Below are positions 57,323-64,000 of a stretch of 64,000 bases of DNA, one piece after another; position 1 is the stretch's first letter, and each line of letters opens with the position of its first letter. Made by a program: the position numbers and the translations under genes. This stretch comes from DATFVA01 sp963815785 (GTDB lineage Bacteria; Bacteroidota; Ignavibacteria; Ignavibacteriales; Ignavibacteriaceae). The stretch covers positions 137,379 through 201,378 of the forward strand of contig CAWFHZ010000002.1 of NCBI GenBank assembly GCA_963815785.1, written 5' to 3'. Under the pieces are notes generated by a model. It was not told the origin of the DNA and made no database searches. It saw only the letters and a program-made list of their open reading frames with translations.

Positions 57323-57566
57323 TGTAAGTAATTATCTTGTCGCTGTAAAATCATTTTTTTTGAATGTAAATCACTTTTTTTCTCCTGTAAATCTGTTTTT
57401 TACCGTTGTAAATTCATTTTTTGCTCTTGTAAGATGACATTCTGTCCTTGCAAAATGATTTTCTGTCGTTGTAAATTTTCTTTTTGTTTATGTAAAATCA
57501 TTTTTTTCTGTTGTAAGATCCCTTTCTGCCGATGTAAAATGATTTTTTATCGATGTAACCCCTCAA
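57323..57566. repeat. Array of eleven 21-bp tandem repeats with phased T-tracts
   Basis: Units start with TGTAA (one TGCAA) at 57323, 57344, 57365, 57386, 57407, 57428, 57449, 57470, 57491, 57512 and 57533, with a partial unit at 57554. The period is exactly 21 bp throughout with no indels, although units differ by 20-40 percent. Most units hold a T-run in the same place. The period equals two turns of B-DNA (phased bending) and also seven codons. The plus frame is open from 57332 to 57571 and spells C-K-x-x-F-x-x repeats; the minus frame spells leucine heptads with two stop codons. It lies upstream of the 214-residue gene. Confidence 0.85.
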
Positions 57567-57574
57567 AAGGTTAA

Positions 57575-57594
57575 CACCGGGATTCATCCCGGTG
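57575..57594 (-). terminator. Hairpin after the beta-lactamase-fold hydrolase gene
   Basis: CACCGGGA (57575-57582) pairs with TCCCGGTG (57587-57594) around a TTCA loop. On the minus strand it is followed by TTAACCTTTT, so it may end transcription of the gene that stops at 57646. Confidence 0.5.
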
Positions 57595-57645
57595 AGATAA
57601 AGTAAGCAAGAGAAGAACCCAACTGTTTCAACAGTTTAACTTTTC

Positions 57646-58633
57646 TCACTTTACCAAACTCATCTTAATTACCGAACTAAATTCACCTGCAGTCATTCGT
57701 ACAAAGTAAACTCCGCTCGGAAGCCCGCTGCCGTTAAAACTAACTTCGTAACTTCCTGCAGGTTTTTCTTCGTTAACCAGTGTGGTTATTTCTCTTCCGA
57801 GTATATCGTAAACTTTTAATGAAACGAAATTGTTAATTGTTAATTGATAATTAATAATTGTTTCGGGATTAAACGGATTCGGATAATTCTGTGCAAGATT
57901 AAAATCAGCCGGTGTTTTGGTACTGGTTTTTATTGCAGTCTGATTGCAGATTATGTTATTCAGCAATTGCCATATCTGATTATTAAAATAAGTTGATATA
58001 TAAAGTGAAGTATCAGGCGGATCGCCCATTCGCACAAGCACCAGTCCGAGAGACGGAACAACATTTAATATCTGCCCGTTCTTGCCAAGTGCGGCAATCA
58101 TATCTGAAGGTGCATCCGGCGCCCACGTACCGGGAAAAACAATCTGCGTCTGCGGAATCATATAAGATTCTTTTCCTGCAAGCCACCAAAGGTAGCCGTA
58201 AGATTTATTCAGATCCTGCGATGTATTTACCATCGCATTAAAGTATAAACTATCGTGAAGCAGTGTGTCGGCATCCCACACTCCGTGGTTCTGTATCAGT
58301 ATTCCGTACCTTGCCATACTTCTTGCACTGCTGAAATAAACATTGTTATAACCCGAAGGCAGCCACAATCCGTTCATTCCAATTCTTGATCTTATTTTGT
58401 TATTGAAATACACATTGAAATTCTGCCCGGTGGAGTTTTCAATTACATTATCAAGCAAAGTATAAGGTGCATTATGATAAGCCCATCTTGTGCCTGCATC
58501 AGCTTTATAAATGAGGCACCCGGGATCAGTGCAGTAAGGATCAATAACTCCGTCGTCAAGTCCCGATGTCATTGTTAACTGGCTGCGGATTGTAATCAGC
58601 TGTTCTTTTTCAGGCGGACAGGAAGTCCAGCCC
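57646..58633 (-). CDS. Secreted beta-lactamase-related serine hydrolase, C-terminal part with T9SS sorting domain (after a frameshift)
   Basis: The frame continues from WTSCPPEKEQLITIRSQLTM. It has YHN of the class C beta-lactamase fold (RWAYHNAPYTLLDNV), the conserved GLWLPSGYNNVYFSSARSMA region and a C-terminal T9SS domain (FNLAQNYPNPFNPETIINYQ, LPSGVYFVRMTAGEFSSVIK). The nominal start at 58641 lies within the out-of-frame junction. One extra C near 58632 separates it from the N-terminal half carrying the SxxK nucleophile. Confidence 0.8.
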
Positions 58634-59002
58634 GTCACCAAGATATTCAGAAGTCGAATCCTGAATGGAAAAATATCCTTCCTCCTGTGCTATGCCGACA
58701 AGGAAAGCAGTTAGTGTTTTTCCGGCGGAAGCCCAGTACCATATACTGTCCTGTGTAAATGAACCGAAGTAATGTTCAATTACAATTCTGCCGTCTTTCA
58801 GGACAATAAATGCCTTCGAGTGTTTCTGTTCAAGAAAAGAATACAGGGTATCGATGTTTTCAGTGCACCAGCCAAGAGATTCAGGAGAAACAGTTTCCCA
58901 CGTATTCCCGGTATTGGGTGGGAAGTAAATGTTCTGCGCGAAAAGATTATTTCCCGCAGCAAGCATTATTAAAAAAATGCAATTAAGATAAACTCGTTTC
59001 AT
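58610..59002 (-). CDS. Secreted beta-lactamase-related serine hydrolase, N-terminal part (before a frameshift)
   Basis: The 130 residues have a signal peptide (about 1-23, LFAQNI) and the catalytic tetrad Ser92-x-x-Lys95 (WYWASAGKTLTAF) of the serine beta-lactamase/penicillin-binding-protein fold. The frame ends at YLGDGLDFLSA; deleting one C gives YLGDGWTSCPPEKE and continues. The full protein of about 450 residues is a typical beta-lactamase-related esterase or peptidase. Resistance to antibiotics is not implied, because most family members act on peptides or esters. Confidence 0.8.
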   Translation of the reverse strand: MKRVYLNCIFLIMLAAGNNLFAQNIYFPPNTGNTWETVSPESLGWCTENIDTLYSFLEQKHSKAFIVLKDGRIVIEHYFGSFTQDSIWYWASAGKTLTAFLVGIAQEEGYFSIQDSTSEYLGDGLDFLSA

Positions 59003-59084
59003 AAGTACAAGGGATCATTTTTGTTTATAAGAAATTAGTAAAAGACTTTTATGTAAGCAATAGAAAAGTAGTAAACCGTTAAAT

Positions 59085-59220
59085 TGGTTTTAGCTGTTTT
59101 ATTCCAACAGATAAAACCGCTGGTTAATAAAAGCTATCGTCTCTCATTAACCAATGGCTTCAGCCATTGGATTATAGCACAAACACCACAATCCTTAATA
59201 ACGGTTTCAACCGTTCCCGG
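59085..59220. repeat. REP-like palindromes upstream of the transposase gene
   Basis: CCAATGGCT (59151-59159) and AGCCATTGG (59162-59170) form a perfect hairpin with a two-base loop. AACGGTT and AACCGTT form another at 59200-59215. Just before these is the flanking CCAACAGATAAAACCG with TGGTTAAT (59104-59126). The same motifs recur after the transposase gene. Confidence 0.7.
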
Positions 59221-59267
59221 AAATTCTTATATTAATATCAAAATAGAAAGAGGCAACAGGAGGTACA

Positions 59268-59708
59268 ATGTCAGTCCGTTCATATACCAAAATCTGGTTA
59301 CATCTGATATGGTCAACTAACAAGCGTGAAAGATTACTTCCGGACAAAAATCTTCGTACAGAACTCTCCCGATATTATTATAATTATTCCGAAGAACACG
59401 GCATATATATGAAAGTGAATTACGTTAATGCAGAACACGTTCACTCTTTAATTAATCTGCCCACAAACCTAACTGTTGAGAAAGTTTTGCATCTATATAA
59501 AGGGAGCTCATCCAACTGGCTGAATAAACAAGTTAATTTCAGATTTCAATGGGGCAAAGGGTACGGAGCTTTTTCAGTATCGGAGTCCAACCTGGACAGA
59601 GTTGTAAAGTACATCATCAACCAGGAAGAGCATCACAGGAAGAAGAGTTTTACAAAAGAGTATGAGGAGTTTTTAAGAAAGCATAATATATTCATTATAA
59701 ACGGTTAA
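59268..59708 (+). CDS. REP-associated tyrosine transposase (RAYT), Y1/IS200-like HUH family
   Basis: The 146-residue protein has the HUH motif His57-Val-His59 (NAEHVHSLINLP) and the catalytic tyrosine Tyr115 in VVKYIINQEEHHRKKSF, the layout of TnpA_REP proteins. Such enzymes nick single-stranded DNA at REP hairpins and usually sit as single-copy domesticated genes between REP clusters, which is what is seen here. A GGAGG ribosome site precedes the ATG. There is no TnpB accessory gene. The stop codon (59706-59708) lies inside an AACGGTT/AACCGTT palindrome. Confidence 0.9.
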   Translation: MSVRSYTKIWLHLIWSTNKRERLLPDKNLRTELSRYYYNYSEEHGIYMKVNYVNAEHVHSLINLPTNLTVEKVLHLYKGSSSNWLNKQVNFRFQWGKGYGAFSVSESNLDRVVKYIINQEEHHRKKSFTKEYEEFLRKHNIFIING

Positions 59709-60045
59709 AACCGTTATTGTGTTTTTACCTTATTTTGTTCCAACGGATAAACCTGCCTGCCGGCAAAGGCAGGTCCGTTGGTTAATGAGAGAGAGGGGAG
59801 TGTTCGGTTACCAATAATCCAACAGATAAATCCGTTGGTTAATGAGATGAAGTACGATTTCATTAACCAATAGCTTTAGCTATTGGTATAAGACACCTTA
59901 ATAGAAAATAAGAACGGTTTAAACCGTTCTCATAATATATGTTTACCCTTTATTCCAACAGATAAAACCGTTGGTTAATGATATAAAGTACAATTTCATT
60001 AACCAATAGCTTCCCCGAAGGGGCCCTATGTACAGCCATTGGATT
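59700..60045. repeat. REP/BIME cluster downstream of the transposase gene
   Basis: The stretch has repeated CCAACAGATAAAACCG units with GTTGG (59818-59839, 59953-59974 and others). It also has CCAATAGCTTTAGCTATTGG (59868-59888) and the perfect 20-base palindrome AGAACGGTTTAAACCGTTCT (59911-59930). Another unit, CCAACGGATAAACCTGCC with its partner GGCAGGTCCGTTGG, lies near 59740-59783. Spacer and palindrome order alternate, as in composite BIME elements. There is no gene in 59709-60091. Confidence 0.75.
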
Positions 60046-60073
60046 AAAAAGCCGGGCTTAAACCCGGCTTTTT
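60046..60073. terminator. Strong bidirectional terminator
   Basis: AAAAAGCCGGG (60046-60056) pairs perfectly with CCCGGCTTTTT (60063-60073) around CTTAAA. The T-runs on both strands suit termination of the leftward M16 operon, which ends at 60092, and block rightward read-through from the transposase. Confidence 0.85.
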
Positions 60074-60091
60074 ATCTTACAGTTATAACGC

Positions 60092-61624
60092 TTACTTAAA
60101 TGTATCTTTCGAATCAACCACGGTTACATTTTTAATATTGAGCCGAAAATTTTCTGTCGCAGCATCTTCATTCAATACATCTTCCGGTAATCCTGCTTTA
60201 ACAAGATTGGAATAACTCATCGGGGAAGGGGAATTATTTCTCAGGCTTTCAGCCAGAGCCTCAGCTTCACTGACATCAGTTACAATGGTTATTTTCATAT
60301 TATCAATCTGCATATATTTTTTTATAGCTTTGTTCACGTCATCAAGTGTAAGCTTTCCAAGCGAACTGCCGAGTTCTTTAATATAATTTTCTCTGCCGTA
60401 CATCCGGGAATCCATAAGATAACCAAGCTGTTCATCAGGTGATTGAATATACAGTTTTATGTAACTCTGAAGGAATGCCCTGGTTGCTTCAAAATCCTCC
60501 TGCGAAATTCCATTCTTAATCATCTTGTCCATTTCCCTTAAAGCCATTCTAAGCGCAAAATGAGCATGCCCGATATTAACATCTTTCAGCTCTTCATACT
60601 GCATTTTTAATTGCTTGGCAATCTGCACAGGTCTTATCCAGAGTGCAAAATAATTTGAGTGTCTCGGAACTCCTGAAGGCGGAACCATATTGCCGCCGCC
60701 GTTATCGTACCATTCGATGTACGAGTAATCACCGTAATTCATTGAACGCTGTTCGCGGATCATCTGGTACAATTTTCCATATGATTTTCTGTGTTCACCG
60801 AGATACGAGTTAGCTACCATAAGTGCTGCAAAATCATCATCAGCTCTTGTTATGGCTAAAGGATAACCTGCAAAAATTGCAGAACCGAATGCGCCGTTTT
60901 TTGCTATTATCTCAACATCAATTCCGTCCGGCATTTTAACAACAGGAGCTGATGGAATTTCAGGATTAGTATCCGGTAACTTTGCAAGATCGGATTTTAA
61001 TTTATTGAGAAATGATTCGGAATAATTTCCGGCAATTCCTATCACCAGGTTATTCTTTGTGAAGAACTTTTTATATTGTTCTTTAACATCATCAAGTGTA
61101 ATTGCAGCAACTGATGCCGATTTCCCTTCGATCATATGCTGGTAATCAGTTCCGCGGAACAGAAAATCCTCCAGGGATTTTTTACTGTATTCTTCATCAG
61201 ATGAAGCACGGATAACCTGGTCAACATAAGCCTGCTGATTTGTTTTCACCCTGTCAAAATCAGATTGAGTTAAAGAAGGATTTGTAATCAGCCCTATCAT
61301 TATAGGGTAAAACTTATCAATCCAGTCTTTATGAAATTCAAAAGTAAAAATTGTAACTTCTTTATCAACAGAAGAATAATATCTTGCAGCCATTGGGTAT
61401 ATTTTATCTTTGATATCGCTGAAAGAAAGATCACCTGTTCCGCCCTGTGTAATTAGCTGGGCAGTTGTGAAAGTTAATCCTTCTTTGCCCTGAGGGTCAC
61501 ACATCGAACCATTTTTGAACATAAGCTTTACAACTAACTTTGCTGAGTTCGGCTGTTTTAATTCCACAACCTGCTGTGCCATAATAAATCCGGTTAATAA
61601 CAATGAAAATATTATTGCTTTCAT
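60092..61624 (-). CDS. M16-family peptidase subunit lacking the zinc motif (partner subunit)
   Basis: The 510-residue protein has a signal peptide (about 1-16, FIMAQQ). It shows the M16 fold without HxxEH: the first helix region reads CDPQGKEGLTFTTAQLITQG. It retains the substrate-binding R/Y segment MIREQRSMNYGDYSYIEW and the C-terminal domain. Proteins of this kind pair with a catalytic M16 subunit, here the gene right upstream (the stop and start overlap by one base). The pair should form a heterodimeric or clamshell peptidase in the periplasm or at the surface. The overlap indicates translational coupling. Confidence 0.85.
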   Translation of the reverse strand: MKAIIFSLLLTGFIMAQQVVELKQPNSAKLVVKLMFKNGSMCDPQGKEGLTFTTAQLITQGGTGDLSFSDIKDKIYPMAARYYSSVDKEVTIFTFEFHKDWIDKFYPIMIGLITNPSLTQSDFDRVKTNQQAYVDQVIRASSDEEYSKKSLEDFLFRGTDYQHMIEGKSASVAAITLDDVKEQYKKFFTKNNLVIGIAGNYSESFLNKLKSDLAKLPDTNPEIPSAPVVKMPDGIDVEIIAKNGAFGSAIFAGYPLAITRADDDFAALMVANSYLGEHRKSYGKLYQMIREQRSMNYGDYSYIEWYDNGGGNMVPPSGVPRHSNYFALWIRPVQIAKQLKMQYEELKDVNIGHAHFALRMALREMDKMIKNGISQEDFEATRAFLQSYIKLYIQSPDEQLGYLMDSRMYGRENYIKELGSSLGKLTLDDVNKAIKKYMQIDNMKITIVTDVSEAEALAESLRNNSPSPMSYSNLVKAGLPEDVLNEDAATENFRLNIKNVTVVDSKDTFK

Positions 61625-62973
61625 TATTCCACCCCTCCTTTCTCGTCTGCTGATATTGTAGCAATTGTTAATCCGCTGTCCTTATAATATTTTTCCGCAA
61701 CCATCTTTATATCATCGATAGTTACTTTATCATACAAAGCATAAATTCTGTTAAGTGATTCGGGATCACCGGTAAGGTAGATATAATGACTCACAGAATT
61801 TGCAATTGCATCAGGATTGTCGATACTCATCGCAAAATTGTATTTAAGATTTGATTTTGTCTCCTCAAGTAATTTCGGATCAACGCCGTTATTCTTAACA
61901 TCTTCTATTGCTTTTTTTATTTCATCTTTTACGTATTGAAAATCATCCTTATTTATGAATGATGCCTGTATGGTTATCAGGTAAGGATCGCGGGAATCCA
62001 TAGCCCCGCCGCCTATGAACCTGAGTTTCTGTTCATCAACAACAAGTTTCTTAAAAAGTTTGGAATTTTGCGAGAAGAGAATAGTGTTCATTACATCAAT
62101 TGCGGGCATATCAATCTTAGTGTCGCTGAATGCGGGTCCCTTATAATTCATGCTCATATAAGGAGGAATTGATCCGTTCTGCAGATGATAGTTTCTTTCT
62201 GCTTTTTGTTCCGGTTCAGCCGGAATTTCAGCAGAATAATTTCCCCGTTCCCAATTGCTGAAATACTTTCCGGAAAGTTCATTTACTTTTTCGGGGGTAA
62301 CATCGCCTACTACAACAATGGTGCAATATTCAGGTCTGTAATAGCGTTTGAAAAATGTTAACGAGTACTCATACTGATTCGGCATATCGACCACATCTTT
62401 AAAGAATCCCATTGTAGTATGCTTATATGTGTGGACATCAAAAGCTGTGTTAAGAAGGTTTTCATACAATTGCTGGTAGGGACTCGCATAATTTTTTGTA
62501 TACTCACCTTTTACTGCACCTGCTTCGGTCTTAAAATCATGCTCTGAATAATGAAGATTCATAAACCTGTCAGATTCAAGTTCAAACATCTTCTCAAGAT
62601 AGTCCGCATTTCCGGTCATATGATAAAGAGTGCGGTCCTGAGATGTATTTGCATTTGCTCCTGCACCGGTCATTTTTAATACGCGGTTATATTCCTCACG
62701 GGGATATTTATCGGTTCCCCTGAACATCATATGTTCAAAAAAATGAGCGAAGCCGGTTACCCCGTCTTCAATTTCATTTCTTGAACCTACACGAACTACT
62801 ATATAAAAGGCTGCTAAGCCGGGACTATCAAACGGTACTGTAACAACGTTCAATCCGTTTGCCAGCTGATGCTGATAAATAGGGTAGGGAAGGATTTTTT
62901 CGTTTTGAGCATTTACAGATGTGAGCAAAAGTGAAATCAATCCCAATATGAATACTGGATTAAGTTTAAACAC
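61624..62973 (-). CDS. Zinc-dependent M16-family peptidase (catalytic subunit)
   Basis: The 449-residue protein has a signal peptide (about 1-22, TSVNAQ) and the inverted zinc motif HFFEH at 77-81 with the third ligand Glu157 (AVKGEYTKNY). These are the signature of insulinase/pitrilysin-type M16B peptidases. The C-terminal domain of the other half of the clamshell is present (FIGGGAMDSRDPYLITIQAS). It degrades short peptides. It forms an operon with the zinc-lacking partner, as in many Bacteroidota. Start choice is supported by the signal peptide. Confidence 0.92.
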   Translation of the reverse strand: MFKLNPVFILGLISLLLTSVNAQNEKILPYPIYQHQLANGLNVVTVPFDSPGLAAFYIVVRVGSRNEIEDGVTGFAHFFEHMMFRGTDKYPREEYNRVLKMTGAGANANTSQDRTLYHMTGNADYLEKMFELESDRFMNLHYSEHDFKTEAGAVKGEYTKNYASPYQQLYENLLNTAFDVHTYKHTTMGFFKDVVDMPNQYEYSLTFFKRYYRPEYCTIVVVGDVTPEKVNELSGKYFSNWERGNYSAEIPAEPEQKAERNYHLQNGSIPPYMSMNYKGPAFSDTKIDMPAIDVMNTILFSQNSKLFKKLVVDEQKLRFIGGGAMDSRDPYLITIQASFINKDDFQYVKDEIKKAIEDVKNNGVDPKLLEETKSNLKYNFAMSIDNPDAIANSVSHYIYLTGDPESLNRIYALYDKVTIDDIKMVAEKYYKDSGLTIATISADEKGGVE

Positions 62974-63187
62974 AATTAACTTCCTTATTTAATTTGAGTG
63001 ATCATGATTTATGTATTTTGGATGCCAATTTAATTGAATAATCAGGTTTAGCCAAGAATACAGTATCTAAATAATGATGAACGGTTATTAGTAAAGATGA
63101 GAGATGAAAAGGGAATAAATATTATTGGATGCATTATAAAGAATAATAAAATATCGGGTGCTAATTAATATATTCTGCAGAATGATT

Positions 63188-64000
63188 CTATTTCATAAAT
63201 ACCATTTTTTTTGTTTCTGTGTAGTTACCGGCTTTTAACTGATAAAAATATACACTTGAAGCAAGTTCACTTCCTGAGGAAACACTATTTGCAATGTTGT
63301 TACCCGGAAAGATCACAGAATAGATTCCTGCCTGTTTTTCTTCATTAACTAAAGAAGAAACTTTATTTCCGAGAACATCATATACATTTAATGTAACAAA
63401 CTGATTATCACTAATTGTGAACAGAATATTTGTAACCGGATTAAAAGGATTCGGATAGTTTTGATATAACATAAATTTCTTTGGTAATAACTGACCGGTT
63501 TTTGTTGAGGTAATGAGTGTTGTATCTTCAGTTATTTTCATATCTGTATTTGTGTTCAAATGAGTTAAGATCTGCTTTATTCCTGATGGCCAGTCAATAA
63601 TCATTGAATCAACAGAGACTGCATCTCCTAAACCAAAATGAAGCTGAAGATTTTGTCCGCAATACCCGGTTTGCCCTGCTACTCTTCTCATCTGCCAGAC
63701 GGAATTCCCGAAGATGTCTGCCTTAATTTTTACTACGGCACCAATTGCAGATCTGTTTGATTTGATTCCTTCAAGATCGAGCAGCAGCCAGTTATTATTT
63801 CCTCCATTGTTTTTATAAAGAGCATTGTTCTCCACAGCTCCGAAACACTTTGCAACAAACAGATCGAGGTAGCCGTCTTTATTATAATCTCCGAAAGCAC
63901 AGCCGTAAGCCCAACCTGAATCAGATGAGAATTCTTCATCTTTGGTAAATGTTCCGTCACCGTTATTCAGATAGAAATAATTAATAGTCTTCGATCCTGT
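63188..64000 (-). CDS. VCBS/ASPIC-UnbV secreted protein with T9SS sorting domain (5' end outside window)
   Basis: The frame is open from the window edge at 64000 to a stop at 63188, 271 codons. It includes an FG-GAP blade (AFGDYNKDGYLDLFVAKCFG), an ASPIC/UnbV domain (GIKSNRSAIGAVVKIKADIF, LQLHFGLGDAVSVDSMIIDW) and a T9SS sorting domain (FMLYQNYPNPFNPVTNILFT, LASSVYFYQLKAGNYTETKK). A GTG at 63835 within this frame is not the natural start. It is the paralogue of the frameshifted gene at 45.7-47.6 kb. Confidence 0.85.
   Translation of the reverse strand, partial: TGSKTINYFYLNNGDGTFTKDEEFSSDSGWAYGCAFGDYNKDGYLDLFVAKCFGAVENNALYKNNGGNNNWLLLDLEGIKSNRSAIGAVVKIKADIFGNSVWQMRRVAGQTGYCGQNLQLHFGLGDAVSVDSMIIDWPSGIKQILTHLNTNTDMKITEDTTLITSTKTGQLLPKKFMLYQNYPNPFNPVTNILFTISDNQFVTLNVYDVLGNKVSSLVNEEKQAGIYSVIFPGNNIANSVSSGSELASSVYFYQLKAGNYTETKKMVFMK

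Noticed and set aside
57323..57566. CRISPR array
   Set aside because: The repeat unit is 21 bp with no unique spacers between units and no cas genes nearby.
57646..59002. Antibiotic-resistance beta-lactamase
   Set aside because: The SxxK/YxN fold is shared with many esterases and peptidases, and the T9SS domain suggests a surface hydrolase.
59268..59708. Complete IS200/IS605 insertion sequence
   Set aside because: There is no TnpB gene, and the flanks are scattered REP hairpins rather than defined insertion-sequence ends, so RAYT is the better reading.
1..64000. tRNA, rRNA or prophage genes
   Set aside because: No such genes were recognised. The S74-domain protein at 22591 has a signal peptide and no phage neighbours, so it is not taken as a prophage tail gene.

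Overview
The window looks like chromosome from a member of Ignavibacteria or a close relative in the Bacteroidota/Chlorobi group. It is AT-rich. At least eight predicted secreted proteins end in a type IX secretion (T9SS) C-terminal sorting domain with the YPNPFNP signature. It also carries a one-protein hybrid two-component system, a SusC-like TonB-dependent receptor, and promoters of the Bacteroidota TTTG / TAnnTTTG type. No rRNA, tRNA, CRISPR array or T9SS machinery gene was seen.

Layout. 1-4.5 kb: a secreted beta-propeller protein (cut by the window edge) and a TonB-dependent receptor. 5-8.6 kb: an ECF sigma factor, then a Ser/Thr kinase and a TPR protein that are two halves of one frameshifted gene. 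8.5-13.3 kb: a leftward cluster of M1 peptidase, TIM-barrel glycosidase-like protein and ATP-grasp enzyme. 13.5-18.1 kb: a HerA-like ATPase, an OmpA-family gene with a frameshift, an OmpA-domain relic and a broken DUF4412-like gene. 18.1-24.3 kb: secreted beta-helix and tail-fibre-chaperone proteins, an NAD-dependent epimerase, T9SS-domain relics and two tiny membrane proteins. 24.5-28.7 kb: the hybrid histidine kinase/AraC regulator. 29.4-33.8 kb: a secreted repeat protein and an ECF sigma / anti-sigma / TonB-domain lipoprotein operon. 34-39 kb: esterase lipoprotein, proline-iminopeptidase-like hydrolase, TfoX-like and small hypothetical proteins. 39-51.5 kb: a DUF5916 outer-membrane protein and four large T9SS cargo genes separated by dispersed intergenic repeats. 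52-57.2 kb: a cupin gene and a restriction-modification island. 57.2-60.1 kb: a 21-bp tandem array, a beta-lactamase-fold hydrolase and a REP-associated transposase with its palindromes. 60-64 kb: a paired M16 peptidase operon and the end of another T9SS cargo gene.

The most interesting part is 52.5-57.6 kb. A C5 cytosine methyltransferase with an N-terminal domain resembling the arm-binding domain of tyrosine recombinases faces, stop codon to stop codon, a predicted PD-(D/E)xK nuclease. The nuclease is directly preceded by a MutY/Mig-type HhH DNA glycosylase with no spacer. This reads as a restriction-modification system that carries its own repair enzyme for deaminated 5-methylcytosine. Just beyond it is a 214-residue helical protein of unknown function, and upstream of that gene lies an array of eleven 21-bp units with phased T-tracts.

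A second window-wide signal is single-base frameshifts. At least ten otherwise intact genes are broken, and nearly all breaks are a net gain of one base. This suggests uncorrected sequencing insertions rather than widespread gene death, although true decay is likely for a few relics. Where a gene is broken, both halves are listed separately with the joining point.
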